The notes: generated from the sequence alone by a model not told the origin. DNA of 64,000 bases from CAXSBR01 sp964252015 (GCA_964252015.1 CAXULW010000014.1:31313-95312), one strand, 5' to 3'. Positions 16,275 to 25,668 are shown, counted from the stretch's first letter. Made by a program: numbers and translations.

Positions 16275-18878
16275 GTGGCCGTGCCCAACCTGACCCGCAT
16301 CGATGCGCAGACCCGGGCGGAGCTGTTGTCGATCGACTCCTACCAGATCGAACTCGACCTGACCTCCGGTGACGGCGCCCCGTCCGAGGCGACCTTCCGG
16401 TCCCGGACGGAGATCCGGTTCCGCGCCACGGCCGGCGGCTCGACCTTCATCGACCTCATCGCCGCTTCGATCCAGGAGGCGACCCTCAACGGCGCCCCGG
16501 TGGACACGACGGCCTACACCCCGGTTGCCGGGCTCGTACTCACCGATCTCGCGGCCGACAACGTGCTGGTCGTCGACGCGACGTGCCAGTACACCAACAC
16601 CGGCGAGGGCCTGCACCGCTTCGTCGACCCGGTGGACAAGGAGGTCTACCTCTACTCGCAGTTCGAGACCGCCGACGCCAAGCGGATGTACGCGTGCTTC
16701 GACCAGCCCGACCTCAAGGCGACGTTCACGGTGACCGTGACCGCCCCGTCGCACTGGAAGGTGATCTCCAACGGCGCGGTCGAGAGCACGGACCGCGACG
16801 GCGGGCGAGCGGTCTGGCGCTTCGCCACCACCGCCCGGATGAGCCCGTACATCACCGCGCTCATCGCCGGGGCCTACCACGAGGTACGCCGCACCCACGA
16901 CGGCATCGACCTGGGCCTGTTCTGCCGCGCCTCGCTGGCCGACCACCTCGACAGCGACGAGCTGTTCACGATCACCGGCCAGGGCTTCGACTGGTACCAC
17001 GCCAACTTCGGGCTGCGCTACGCCTTCGGCAAGTACGACCAGCTGTTCGTGCCCGAGTTCAACGCCGGCGCGATGGAGAACGCGGGCGCGGTGACCTTCC
17101 GGGAGGATTACGTCTTCCGCAGCCGGGTCACCGACGCCGCCTACGAGCGCCGGGCCGAGACGATCCTGCACGAGATGGCGCACATGTGGTTCGGCGACCT
17201 GGTCACCATGCAGTGGTGGAACGACCTGTGGCTGAACGAGTCCTTCGCCACCTACGCCTCCGTGCTCTGCCAGACCTCGGCCACCCGCTGGACCGGGGCC
17301 TGGACGACGTTCGCAAACGTGGAGAAGACCTGGGCCTACCGGCAGGACCAGCTGCCCTCGACCCACCCGATCGCCACGGACGCCCCGGACGTGCAGACGG
17401 CCGAGGTGAACTTCGACGGGATCACCTACGCCAAGGGCGCCAGCGTGCTCAAGCAGCTCGGGGCCTACGTCGGGGTCGAGGCGTTCCTGGCCGGGCTGCG
17501 CGACTACTTCGCCGAGCACGCGTACGGCAACTCCACGCTGGCCGACCTGCTGCGCGCGTTGGAGAAGTCCTCCGGCCGCGACCTGGGCCACTGGTCGAAG
17601 CTGTGGCTGGAGACGACCGGCATCAACACGGTCACGCCGGAGATCGTCGTGGCTGACGGTACGACGGCCGCCCCCGACGCGACGATGACGTCGGTGACGC
17701 TGGTGCAGAGCGCCCCGGACACGATCAGCCGGGACAACGTCGTACGCCCGCACCGCCTGGCCGTGGGCCTGTACGACTATGAGACCGGCGGCGACCCCAG
17801 CGGCCGACTGGTGCGCACGGACCGCGTCGAGCTCGACGTGGTCGGCGAGCGCACCGAGATCCCGGAGCTGGCCGGCAAGCCCCGCCCGGCCCTGCTCCTG
17901 GCCAACGACGACGACCTGACCTACTGCAAGTTGCGCCTGGACGCGCACAGCCTGGCCACGCTGGTCGGCGGCGGACTGGGCCAGCTGGCCGATTCCCTGC
18001 CCCGCGCGCTGGTGTGGTCCGCGGCCTGGGACATGACCCGCGACGGCGAGCTGGCCACCCGCGACTACCTGGCGCTGGTGCTGGCCAACGTCGATGCCGA
18101 GACCGACATCGGCGTGGTGCAGTCCATCACGCGCCAACTGCGCCGGGCGCTGGAGATCTACGCCGACCCGGACTGGGCGCCCACCGGCTGGGCGGCGTGG
18201 TCCGACAAGTGCCTGGCGTCCATGCGCTCGGCCGAGCCCGGCTCGGACCACCAGCTGGCCTGGGTGCTGGCCTTCCTCGGCGCCGCCCGCACGGACGCGC
18301 ACGCAGCCGTGGCCCGCGGGTTGCTCGAGGCCACCGAGACCTTGCCGGGGCTGAGCCTGGACACCGACCTGCGCTGGTCGATCGTGCGGACTCTGTCGGC
18401 GCTGGGCTCGTTCGGCGACGACGAGATCCAAGCCGAAGCCGAACGGGACGCGACCGCCGCGGGCGCCCGGGCCGCCGCGACGGCTCGAGCGCTGGCCCCG
18501 ACGGCCAAGGCCAAGGCCGAGGCCTGGCGGCTGGCCACCATCGACGACACCGTGCCGAACGCCGTGCAGGAGGCCGTCATCGCCGGCTTCTCCCACCCGA
18601 CCCAGGGCGCGCTCGTGGCCCCGTACGTGCAGACCTACTTCGATTCGGTCCGCGCGGTCTGGGACCGCCGCACGAGCGAACTGGCCCAGAACGTCGTCGT
18701 CGGGCTGTTCCCGTCCTGGACGTCGACGATCACGCCCGAGACCGTGACCGCCGCGGACGCGTTCCTGGCCACGGCGGACCTGCCGACCGCCCTGGCCCGG
18801 CTGGTCAGCGAGGGTCGCGCCGACGTGGTGCGGGCCCTGGCCGCCCGCGCCGCGGACGCGAAGGCAGCAACGGCCTGA
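16275..18878 (+). CDS. pepN: Aminopeptidase N (M1 family)
   Basis: An 867-residue zinc aminopeptidase that removes N-terminal residues from peptides. It has the substrate-binding GAMENAG motif and the zinc site HEMAH (about 299-303) followed 18 residues later by LNESFA, which supplies the third ligand. The C-terminal ERAP1-like helical domain is complete. GTG at 16275 (VAVPNLTRIDAQTR) is chosen; GAGGAG lies 11 nt upstream, and a GTG at 16263 would overlap that site. Divergent from the DsbA gene. Confidence 0.96.
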   Translation: MAVPNLTRIDAQTRAELLSIDSYQIELDLTSGDGAPSEATFRSRTEIRFRATAGGSTFIDLIAASIQEATLNGAPVDTTAYTPVAGLVLTDLAADNVLVVDATCQYTNTGEGLHRFVDPVDKEVYLYSQFETADAKRMYACFDQPDLKATFTVTVTAPSHWKVISNGAVESTDRDGGRAVWRFATTARMSPYITALIAGAYHEVRRTHDGIDLGLFCRASLADHLDSDELFTITGQGFDWYHANFGLRYAFGKYDQLFVPEFNAGAMENAGAVTFREDYVFRSRVTDAAYERRAETILHEMAHMWFGDLVTMQWWNDLWLNESFATYASVLCQTSATRWTGAWTTFANVEKTWAYRQDQLPSTHPIATDAPDVQTAEVNFDGITYAKGASVLKQLGAYVGVEAFLAGLRDYFAEHAYGNSTLADLLRALEKSSGRDLGHWSKLWLETTGINTVTPEIVVADGTTAAPDATMTSVTLVQSAPDTISRDNVVRPHRLAVGLYDYETGGDPSGRLVRTDRVELDVVGERTEIPELAGKPRPALLLANDDDLTYCKLRLDAHSLATLVGGGLGQLADSLPRALVWSAAWDMTRDGELATRDYLALVLANVDAETDIGVVQSITRQLRRALEIYADPDWAPTGWAAWSDKCLASMRSAEPGSDHQLAWVLAFLGAARTDAHAAVARGLLEATETLPGLSLDTDLRWSIVRTLSALGSFGDDEIQAEAERDATAAGARAAATARALAPTAKAKAEAWRLATIDDTVPNAVQEAVIAGFSHPTQGALVAPYVQTYFDSVRAVWDRRTSELAQNVVVGLFPSWTSTITPETVTAADAFLATADLPTALARLVSEGRADVVRALAARAADAKAATA

Positions 18879-18942
18879 GCCCGCCGGCGACCGCCGGGGA
18901 TGGTCTCGGCGGTGCCGCCAGCGGTGTCGGTGTCGGTGTCCG

Positions 18943-19425
18943 TCAGGACTTGGGTAACCGGCGGTTGATGTCCTCGCTCATTCGCACCACGGCGTAGTAA
19001 AACTCGAGCGTCATCCTGATGAACGCCAGATACACGATTGCCACAATTGCGCCGAACAGCAATACCGCAAGCCCGAGGCCGGCGTTTTCGGCGAAGGCGC
19101 TGATCGTGAACACGACATAGGCGAGCGCGATCGCGATCGTGGAAATCACGTAGACCAGCTTGACTATCTTCGGCGTGACAAACGAGTTGAAGCTGAAGTC
19201 GAAGAGCGAGCCGAAGAATCCTTTGCCCTCCTTTGGCGCATCAGCCGGGGGCATCGACCCGTAACCCGGGCCTTGGTAAGGCTGTGGGGGATACGGCTGA
19301 CCCTGCCCCTGGTACGAGGGCGATTGGCCCGGTCCGGGATAGGGCTGCTGTTGGCCCGGCCCGGGCTGTTGCGGACCGGGCTGGCCCTGACCTTCGTAGG
19401 GCTGCTGGCCGTATGGGTGACTCAT
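18943..19425 (-). CDS. DUF4282 membrane protein with Pro/Gln/Gly-rich N-terminus
   Basis: A 160-residue protein. Residues 1-65 are a disordered QPYPGPGQ-type segment; about 70-150 form the DUF4282 domain with two transmembrane helices (IVKLVYVISTIAIALAYVVF and LGLAVLLFGAIVAIVYLAF), preceded by the conserved GFFGSLFDFSFNSFVTPKI. The C-terminus MSEDINRRLPK is typical. ATG at 19425 (MSHPYGQQPY) is chosen. The domain's function is unknown. It is convergent with pepN. Confidence 0.88.
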   Translation of the reverse strand: MSHPYGQQPYEGQGQPGPQQPGPGQQQPYPGPGQSPSYQGQGQPYPPQPYQGPGYGSMPPADAPKEGKGFFGSLFDFSFNSFVTPKIVKLVYVISTIAIALAYVVFTISAFAENAGLGLAVLLFGAIVAIVYLAFIRMTLEFYYAVVRMSEDINRRLPKS

Positions 19426-19654
19426 CAAACAAATCCTCGCTCTACCTACCGCACCATGGTGCGTCGCCCCCAGTGGGCGGCCACAGCGTATCGGGGAATT
19501 ACCGAACGGGCCGATTTAGAGGAATGCCAGGGATACGTCGAGAATCGACGATTACGCGATCCCGACGTTCGGTCCGGCCCACGCTCGAGTGATTATCTGC
19601 CAATGCCCAGGTGAAAATTCGCGCGCGCGGGCGGCCTACCGCAACGCGAAAGAG

Positions 19655-20182
19655 TCACCGCCGAAGCGGAGCGGGAGCCGGGGCGTGCGCCGAGGAGGCC
19701 TGTCCCGCGGCGTCGGCCAGCATCCGCAGGCCATTGACCGCGCCGGCGGTGAGGTCGCCCCCGACGAAGGCCGCGCGCATCCCGAGCGCGGCCAGCGCGC
19801 ACACCCGGTTGGGCAGCCGCTTGACCGCGCCGCGAGTGGTGATGATGTGCAACACCCGTTGTCCCGGCGACACGGCCACGAGCACCGTGCCGTCACTGGA
19901 GCCGGATGGGACCTGAGCCGCGAGCGTCTCGGCCGCCTGGCGGGTCGGGGTGGCCAGATCGCCGACGTACAGGCTGAACGTCAGGCCGGTCTCCTCGGTG
20001 GCCAGGGACAGTGCCTCGTCGATGCGCACGAGTTGGCGCGGGGTGAACGGTCCCGGCAAGTGGTTGAGATCGCTCGGACCGACCCCCGGGGCGACGTACC
20101 TCTCCGGGTCGTTGACCGCGACGTCGGTCCCGGGGGCGTCGGCTGACGTGGTGTTCTCGATCTCACCACTCACCGCTGGCAC
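19655..20182 (-). CDS. DUF5130 family protein
   Basis: A 175-residue protein matching DUF5130, an actinobacterial family related to TPM-domain proteins. It contains LTFSLYVGDLATPTRQAAET and VLVAVSPGQRVLHIITTRGA, and ends in an Ala/Pro tail. Start codons GTG 20182 or GTG 20173 both overlap the 3' end of the upstream small membrane-protein gene by up to 20 bp, indicating translational coupling. Function unknown. Confidence 0.82.
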   Translation of the reverse strand: MPAVSGEIENTTSADAPGTDVAVNDPERYVAPGVGPSDLNHLPGPFTPRQLVRIDEALSLATEETGLTFSLYVGDLATPTRQAAETLAAQVPSGSSDGTVLVAVSPGQRVLHIITTRGAVKRLPNRVCALAALGMRAAFVGGDLTAGAVNGLRMLADAAGQASSAHAPAPAPLRR

Positions 20183-20444
20183 CCCCCGTCGGCACGTCCT
20201 GGTCCGCGGCGGCCACCGTCGACGAGCTCAGCGCCTGCGCCGGGGTGGTGTCGGCGGCCAGCGCCGGACGCGTCGGCACGTGCGTCGGGCTGCCGATGTA
20301 CCAGACCGGTTCGTAGGTCCAGGGCCGACCGGGGCGGTACCGGTTCGGCTGGGTGACCGTGCGTCCGTAGACGGCCGCGACGAGCACCAGCGCGAGTGCG
20401 AGCGGAGTGCCCACGAACACCAGGGCCGTCTCCGCCATGTTCAT
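20163..20444 (-). CDS. Small membrane protein, likely aa3 oxidase subunit CtaJ-like
   Basis: A 93-residue protein with one N-terminal transmembrane helix (ALVFVGTPLALALVLVAAVYG), then a conserved-looking NRYRPGRPWTYEPVWYIGSP block and an Ala/Thr-rich tail. I associate this layout, and its position beside DUF5130, with the small actinobacterial cytochrome oxidase subunit CtaJ, but the match is from memory. ATG at 20444 (MNMAETALV) follows AAGGCGG; ATG at 20438 is possible. It overlaps and probably couples to the DUF5130 gene. Confidence 0.6.
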   Translation of the reverse strand: MNMAETALVFVGTPLALALVLVAAVYGRTVTQPNRYRPGRPWTYEPVWYIGSPTHVPTRPALAADTTPAQALSSSTVAAADQDVPTGGASGEW

Positions 20445-20508
20445 GTGGCCGCCTTCGTCATGGGGCAACGATAGCGAGCGCGAACCGGGCCGTTGAAACC
20501 GCGGTCGG

Positions 20509-21951
20509 TCACCAGATCGGTGGCCGTCGGTGGGCCCAGGGCTGCGCCTGTTCCAGCTGCGCGGCGAGGGCGAGCAGCGCTGCTTCACCGGCGGGACGGC
20601 CGACCAGCATCACGCCGATCGGCAGCTCGGGCGCGTCCGGCCCGGCGTCGGGATCGGGCGCGCTGAACAGCGGCAACGAGATCGCCGGCTGCCCGGTGGT
20701 GTTGTAGATCGCCGTCCACGGGGTGAACCGCTTCTGCCGCTCGAAATCCTCGCTCGGGTCGCCTCCGGCGGTGAAGTACCCCACCGGGCGGGGCAGCTGC
20801 GCCACCGTCGGGGTGAGCACGGCGTCGAAGCGGGCCGACTCGGCGATGCCACGGCGGGCCGCGGTCATCAACGCGCCCAGGGCCAGGTTGTACTGGACGC
20901 CCGAGACGGCCCGGCCGCGGTCGCGCAGGTACCGGGTGAGCGGGCGCAGCAGGTGCTCGCGATCAGGATCGACCACCGCCGACGCGGCCGAGACCGCCCA
21001 CACCACCTCGAACGCCGGGATGATCTCGGGCGGGACCGGGGCGACCGTGTCGACGACCTCATGGCCCAGACTCTCCAGCAGCGCCGACGCGTGTTCCCAC
21101 GCCGCCCGCACCGGCTCGGCCACCTCGGCCGGGATCGGGGACTCCAGGTAGCGACCGATCCGCAGCCGGCCCGGTTCCCGGTCGCAGGCGGCCAGGAACG
21201 TCTCCCCCGGCGGCAACGGCGGCGCCCAGTGCGGATCACCCGGCCACGGACCGGCGACGGCGTCGAGGAAGGCGGCCGCGTCACGGACGGTGCGGGCCAG
21301 CGGGCCGATGACGCTCAGCCCGGCCGCGTCGCCGTCGATGGGACCGCGCGACACCCGTCCGCGCGCCGGTTTGAGCCCGACCAGCCCGCAGACGCTGGCC
21401 GGGATACGGATGGAACCGCCGCCGTCGCTGCCCTGAGCGATCGGGACCAGCCCCGCGGCCACAGCCGCGGCCGCTCCCCCGCTCGACCCGCCGGCCAGCC
21501 TGGAGGTGTCCCACGGTGTCCGCGCCGGCGGGCCGATGTCGGTCTCGGTGTAGCAGGGCAGCCCGAACTCCGGCGTGGCCGTCTTGCCCAGGCTGATCAT
21601 CCCGGCCGAGCGCACTTGGACCACGACGTGGTCGTCGATCTCGGGCACCCATCCCCGCAACGTGGCCGAGCCCATCGCGGTGGCCACGCCGGCCGTCATG
21701 GTGAGGTCCTTGATCGCCGTCGGCAGTCCGTACAGCGGCGGTAGGTCACCGTCAGTTTCGGCCCGGTGCGCATCGGCGGCAGCGGCCTGCGACCGGGCCG
21801 AGTCGGCGGTCAGGGTGACGAACGCGCCCAGCGCACCGTCCAGCCGCTCGATCCGGGCCAGGTAATGCTCGACCAGCTCGAGCGAGGTCAGCTCACCTCG
21901 CTCGAGCGCGGAAGCCTGCTCGAGTGCGCTGAGTTCGTGCGGCTGGGTCAT
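20509..21951 (-). CDS. Amidase (amidase signature family)
   Basis: A 480-residue hydrolase of carboxylic amides. The catalytic Ser-cisSer-Lys triad is present: Lys in LPTAIKDL, the GGSSGGAAAAVAAG glycine/serine loop and the nucleophile region GSDGGGSIRIPAS. Length is normal. ATG at 21951 (MTQPHELSALEQ) is preferred over a GTG at 21960. It may be an indole-acetamide-type or general amidase; the Asn/Gln tRNA amidotransferase subunit GatA is unlikely because no GatB or GatC is nearby. Confidence 0.92.
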   Translation of the reverse strand: MTQPHELSALEQASALERGELTSLELVEHYLARIERLDGALGAFVTLTADSARSQAAAADAHRAETDGDLPPLYGLPTAIKDLTMTAGVATAMGSATLRGWVPEIDDHVVVQVRSAGMISLGKTATPEFGLPCYTETDIGPPARTPWDTSRLAGGSSGGAAAAVAAGLVPIAQGSDGGGSIRIPASVCGLVGLKPARGRVSRGPIDGDAAGLSVIGPLARTVRDAAAFLDAVAGPWPGDPHWAPPLPPGETFLAACDREPGRLRIGRYLESPIPAEVAEPVRAAWEHASALLESLGHEVVDTVAPVPPEIIPAFEVVWAVSAASAVVDPDREHLLRPLTRYLRDRGRAVSGVQYNLALGALMTAARRGIAESARFDAVLTPTVAQLPRPVGYFTAGGDPSEDFERQKRFTPWTAIYNTTGQPAISLPLFSAPDPDAGPDAPELPIGVMLVGRPAGEAALLALAAQLEQAQPWAHRRPPIW

Positions 21952-22010
21952 GGCCAGCACCGTAACGGCACGCCCCGACCAGTTGCGCAGACCGCTGCCC
22001 CGACCTGTGC

Positions 22011-22044
22011 TCAGACCGGATCGTCAGACCGGATCGTCAGACGG
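22011..22044. repeat. 13-bp tandem repeat iterating the HNH gene stop codon
   Basis: TCAGACCGGATCG occurs at 22011 and 22024, and the unit's first 7 bases recur at 22037, where TCA is the stop codon of the HNH gene. On the coding strand GTCTGACGATCCG is therefore repeated after the gene end, each copy carrying TGA in a different reading frame. Confidence 0.9.
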
Positions 22045-22561
22045 CTTCGCGCACGCCCGCGTCACTCCAGGTGTGGGAGAGATAGCGCTCCCAGCTCGGA
22101 TCGCGGGTGGCCCACCCCATCACCAGGGCGACCGCCGTGGTCGGTTCGGCCGGCACGCGGCGCAGGCTCCAGCCGATCTCGGCCAGCAACCGATCACCCT
22201 TGCCGTGGTTGCAGCGGGCGCAGGCGGCGACGACGTTGGTCCATTCGTGGCGCCCACCCCGCGACCGGGGCAGGACGTGGTCGATCGTGTCGGCCCGGGC
22301 CGCGCAGTAGGCGCAGCGGTGCCCGTCGCGGTCCATCACGGCCCGGCGCGACAACGGGACCCGGCGTCGATACGGCACGCGGACGTAGCGGGCCAGCCGG
22401 ACCACGGACGGGGCTTCCAGGCTGCGGTGTTCGGAGTGCAGCACGAACCCGGCCGACTCGACGACGACGGCCTTCTCGCTGAGCACCAGCACCACGGCCC
22501 GGCGCAACGGGACGACGCCCAGCGGCTCGTAGGAGGCGTTGAGCACCAAGGAACCGGCCAT
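22037..22561 (-). CDS. HNH endonuclease family protein
   Basis: A 174-residue protein. An N-terminal domain (MAGSLVLNASYEPLGVVPL) precedes an HNH nuclease fold with zinc pairs CAYC (83-86) and CARC (114-117), the DH of the active site at 94-95 (TIDHVLPRSRGG) and NH at 118-119. It is the orthologue-type protein found beside glbO in mycobacteria and is a housekeeping-linked nuclease of unclear substrate, not obviously a phage or intron element. An upstream GGAGGTGATC is consistent with the ATG at 22561. Confidence 0.92.
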   Translation of the reverse strand: MAGSLVLNASYEPLGVVPLRRAVVLVLSEKAVVVESAGFVLHSEHRSLEAPSVVRLARYVRVPYRRRVPLSRRAVMDRDGHRCAYCAARADTIDHVLPRSRGGRHEWTNVVAACARCNHGKGDRLLAEIGWSLRRVPAEPTTAVALVMGWATRDPSWERYLSHTWSDAGVREAV

Positions 22562-22710
22562 CCCCGATCACCTCCGCCCGTGTGCGTTGGTGACAGTCAA
22601 CCTGACGAATCGCCCGGACGCACGGAAGATGTGGGTAAGGCCGCTCTCGGGCCGTGCGGTCCCGCGCTCTCGCACCGGCACGTGGCAGGCTCGCGTGGGA
22701 GGCTTTCAAG

Positions 22711-23670
22711 GTGATCGACGCAGCGGATCGGACGGGCGTGGACAAGTTCGTCCACGACCACGCCGATGCTCTGGTCACCGCCCCGTTACGCATCCTGATC
22801 GTGATCGTGATCGCGCTGGTGGCCCGGGCGCTGGCCCACCGTTCGATCGACCGGCTGACCCGGGCCACCAGCGAAGGCACCGTCCCCCGCATCCTCAGCC
22901 CGCTGAAGGAACGAGCCAGCGCCGCCGCGGCCCGGCTGGAGTCGGCGCCGCTGTCCGAACGTCGCCAGCAGCGTGCCGACACCATCGGCTCGGTGCTCAA
23001 GAGCGCCGTGTCGGTGGCGGTGTTCGTCCTGGCGCTGCTGGTGATCCTGCGCGAACTGGGCATCGACGTCACCGCGCTCGTCGCCGGCACCTCGATCCTG
23101 GGGGTGGCGATCGCGTTCGGGGCGCAGAACGTCATCAAGGACTTCCTGTCCGGCATGTTCATGATCCTGGAAGATCAGTACGGCGTCGGTGACGTCATCG
23201 ACGTGGGGCCGGCGATCGGTACGGTCGAGGCGGTCGGTCTGCGCACGACCCGGCTGCGGGACGAGTCCGGCACGGTCTGGTACGTCCGCAACGGCGAGAT
23301 CGCCCGAGTCGGCAACCAGAGCCAGGGCTTCGCCCAGGTCGTGCTCGACGTGCCGATCGACGTGGCCGCCGACCTGGCCGCCGCGTCGGCCGCCATCGCC
23401 GCCGCGGCGGAACAGATGCACGCGGACCCCGACTGGAGCGCCTCGTTCCTGGGCGAGCCGGAGCTGTCCGGGGTGCAGGAGCTCACCCGGGAGCAGACGG
23501 TGATCCGCCTGATCGCCCAGGTGCGGCCACTGCAGCAGTGGCGGGTGGCGGCCGAACTGCGCGGACGGGTGCGGGTCGCGCTCGACCGCCTGGACCCCGA
23601 ACCCGGGGTGGGCGGTGCCGCGGCCAGCGTGGGCGCGAGGGCTCCGTCGTCGCCCGGTGGTGAGTCATGA
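22711..23670 (+). CDS. MscS family mechanosensitive channel
   Basis: A 319-residue inner-membrane channel releasing solutes on hypo-osmotic shock. Transmembrane helices lie at about 17-37 (APLRILIVIVIALVARALA), 100-120 and 125-150, the last pore-lining with GVAIAFGAQNVIKDFLSGMF. The beta domain (QYGVGDVIDV) and cytoplasmic domain follow. GTG at 22711 is chosen because GGGAGG lies 8 nt upstream. Its TGA overlaps the globin ATG (ATGA), so the two are translationally coupled. Confidence 0.92.
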   Translation: MIDAADRTGVDKFVHDHADALVTAPLRILIVIVIALVARALAHRSIDRLTRATSEGTVPRILSPLKERASAAAARLESAPLSERRQQRADTIGSVLKSAVSVAVFVLALLVILRELGIDVTALVAGTSILGVAIAFGAQNVIKDFLSGMFMILEDQYGVGDVIDVGPAIGTVEAVGLRTTRLRDESGTVWYVRNGEIARVGNQSQGFAQVVLDVPIDVAADLAAASAAIAAAAEQMHADPDWSASFLGEPELSGVQELTREQTVIRLIAQVRPLQQWRVAAELRGRVRVALDRLDPEPGVGGAAASVGARAPSSPGGES

Positions 23671-24047
23671 GCGAGCCGACGTTGTACGACGAGATCGGTG
23701 GCGAGGAGACCTTCCGTCGCATCGTCGCTCGCTTCTACGCCGGGGTTGCCGGTGACCCGCTGTTGCGCGTGCTCTACCCGGAAGAGGACCTGGGCCCGGC
23801 CGAGGACCGGCTACGGCTGTTCCTCATCCAGTACTGGGGCGGCCCGCGAACCTATTCGGACGAGCGCGGCCACCCGCGGCTGCGGATGCGTCACGCCCCG
23901 TTCGCGATCGCCGGCGCCGAACGCGACGCGTGGTTGCGGCACATGCGCGACGCCCTGGATTCGGTCGAGCTCTCGGACGCGGCCGACGCCCAGCTGTGGC
24001 AGTACCTGGTCATGGCCGCGGAGTCGATGCGCAACACGCCCGGCTGA
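23667..24047 (+). CDS. glbO: Group II truncated haemoglobin O
   Basis: A 126-residue haem protein: MSEPTLYDEIGGEETFRRIV at the start, LYPEEDLGPAEDRLRLFLIQ and YWGGPRTYSDERGHPRLRMR in the middle, with the proximal His in MRHAPFAI. The Trp of the G helix (DAWLRHM) is the family mark. It probably binds O2 or detoxifies NO or peroxide; reaction not provable here. It overlaps the mscS stop codon by 4 bp, as noted for that gene. Confidence 0.95.
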   Translation: MSEPTLYDEIGGEETFRRIVARFYAGVAGDPLLRVLYPEEDLGPAEDRLRLFLIQYWGGPRTYSDERGHPRLRMRHAPFAIAGAERDAWLRHMRDALDSVELSDAADAQLWQYLVMAAESMRNTPG

Positions 24048-24062
24048 CGAGGTCAGCGCTGG

Positions 24063-24109
24063 TCAGGGCGGTGCCGATCAGGGCGGGTGCCGATCAGGTC
24101 GGTGCCGCT
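24063..24109. repeat. 15-16-bp tandem repeat iterating the histidine-kinase 3' end
   Basis: TCAGGGCGGTGCCGA at 24063, TCAGGGCGGGTGCCGA at 24078 and TCAGGTCGGTGCCGC at 24094 are tandem copies. The last contains the kinase's final codons (AAPT) and its stop, TCA at 24094-24096. The two copies beyond the stop lie in the gap to the convergent glbO gene. Confidence 0.88.
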
Positions 24110-25668
24110 ACGGCGTCGCTGGTGGCGCGGCCGGGCAGGGTGAGCCGGAAGCGCGCCCCGGGGGCCGGCGGCCCGGCCGGCGGCCCGACTGGCGGCCCGA
24201 CGTAGGCCAGATCGCCGCCGTGGGCTCGGGCCAGCGCGCGGGCGATGGGCAGGCCCAGCCCGAACCCGCCACTGTGCCGCGACCGGGATGCATCCAGCCG
24301 CACCAGCCGGTCGAAGATCCGCTCCCGGTCGGGTTCGGCCACCCCCGGACCGGAGTCGGCGACATCGAGCTGCCACGTCAGCTCGGGTCGGCGACCGGAC
24401 GGCGACGCCATCACGGCGTGGATCTCGACGCTGACCTCGGCCTGCGCCGGGCTGGCGTGGCGGGCGTTGTCGAGCAGGTTGGCCACGATCTGACCCAACC
24501 GCATCGGGTCACCCACGACCGGCGCGGAACTCGGTCCGCGCAGCCTGATGCGCTGGTCGGGCGCGACGACCTGGGCCCGTTCGATCTCATGCCGGACGAC
24601 CTCGACCAGGTCAGCGCTCTCCACGGCCAGCGGCGCGTCGGTGTCGAACCGGGCCGCCGTCACCAGATCGTCCACCAGCCGGCTCGCCCGCCGCGTTTCT
24701 CGCACCATGGCCAGGTACGCCCGTTCGCGCCCCGGCGCATCGGGCTCGTTGCGGAGCAGGAGCTCGGAGGTCGCGTGCAGGCCGGTGAGCGGGGTGCGCA
24801 GCTCGTGTGAGACGTCGCTGAGGAAGCCGCGTAGCTGGGTCTGGGCCGCGGCCGCCGCGGACAGGGCGGTCTCCAACTCATCGAGCATGGCGTCGAACGC
24901 CGTGGCGGTGCGCCCGAGCTCGGTGTCCGGCCGTCCGGTGCCAAGCCGCCGGCCTCGGTCGCCCGCGGCGATCCGCCGGGCCAGGCTGGTCATGTCGTCC
25001 AGGGGGCGCAGAGCTACCGCCACGACGCGCCCGAGCAGGAGCGCAGCCAGAGCCAACGCCAGCAGACCGCCGATCGCCTCGAGGACGACGAGACGTCGCA
25101 CCGTGGCCGTGACCTGGCTCGAGTCGACGGCCAAGGTGAGCACCTGGCCGCTCTGCGGCAGCGTGGTGCGTACGAACAGCACCGGACCGTCCTGGCGGAT
25201 GGGCGCATTGACCTTGATGGGCGCTCTAGCGGCCCCGGCGGCCCGGGCCGCACCGGGCACCCCCAGGGAAGGGTTCACCGGGCGCGCGTTGGGACCGCGC
25301 ACCGGTGCACCGGCACCCGCGCCCGAACCCGGCCGGGCGACGGTGAGCGTTCCGGTCAGGCACCGATAGCTGCTGCTGGAGGTAGCCGCGGACGAGCAGA
25401 GCTGCGCGGTTACCCCGCTTCCCTTGAGCCGATCCACCAGCTGCTGCGGGGTGAGGGCTCCGTCGAGCTGCTCGGCCAGCGCGACGCGATCGTCGAGCCG
25501 GGTGCGCAGGTCCGAACGCAGGCGCGCCTGCAGGACGACGTCTACAGCCGCGAACAAACCAACTAGCAGAACCGCCAGCAACGCGAGAACGCTGAGCACC
25601 ACCCGCCGTCGCAACGCGGCCGGCCGGTGCAGCCGAGGCCGGCGGATCCGCCCGTCAAGCCGGCTCAT
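24094..25668 (-). CDS. Two-component sensor histidine kinase
   Basis: A 524-residue membrane kinase. TM1 is at about 25-47 (VLSVLALLAVLLVGLFAAVD), an extracytoplasmic sensor loop with Gly/Ala-rich stretches follows, then TM2 at about 190-215 and HAMP. The HisKA phosphoacceptor is DVSHELRTPLTG, and the HATPase has N box NLLDNARHAS, DSGPGVAEPD and GGFGLGLPIA. Its ATG overlaps the regulator's stop (ATGA). The signal is unknown; the divergent secreted DUF5666-like protein is a likely partner or target. Confidence 0.95.
   Translation of the reverse strand: MSRLDGRIRRPRLHRPAALRRRVVLSVLALLAVLLVGLFAAVDVVLQARLRSDLRTRLDDRVALAEQLDGALTPQQLVDRLKGSGVTAQLCSSAATSSSSYRCLTGTLTVARPGSGAGAGAPVRGPNARPVNPSLGVPGAARAAGAARAPIKVNAPIRQDGPVLFVRTTLPQSGQVLTLAVDSSQVTATVRRLVVLEAIGGLLALALAALLLGRVVAVALRPLDDMTSLARRIAAGDRGRRLGTGRPDTELGRTATAFDAMLDELETALSAAAAAQTQLRGFLSDVSHELRTPLTGLHATSELLLRNEPDAPGRERAYLAMVRETRRASRLVDDLVTAARFDTDAPLAVESADLVEVVRHEIERAQVVAPDQRIRLRGPSSAPVVGDPMRLGQIVANLLDNARHASPAQAEVSVEIHAVMASPSGRRPELTWQLDVADSGPGVAEPDRERIFDRLVRLDASRSRHSGGFGLGLPIARALARAHGGDLAYVGPPVGPPAGPPAPGARFRLTLPGRATSDAVAAPT

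Noticed and set aside
16158..18596. Very long open frame antisense to pepN
   Set aside because: Low-complexity Gly/Arg/Val product created by the third-position GC of pepN; no homology.
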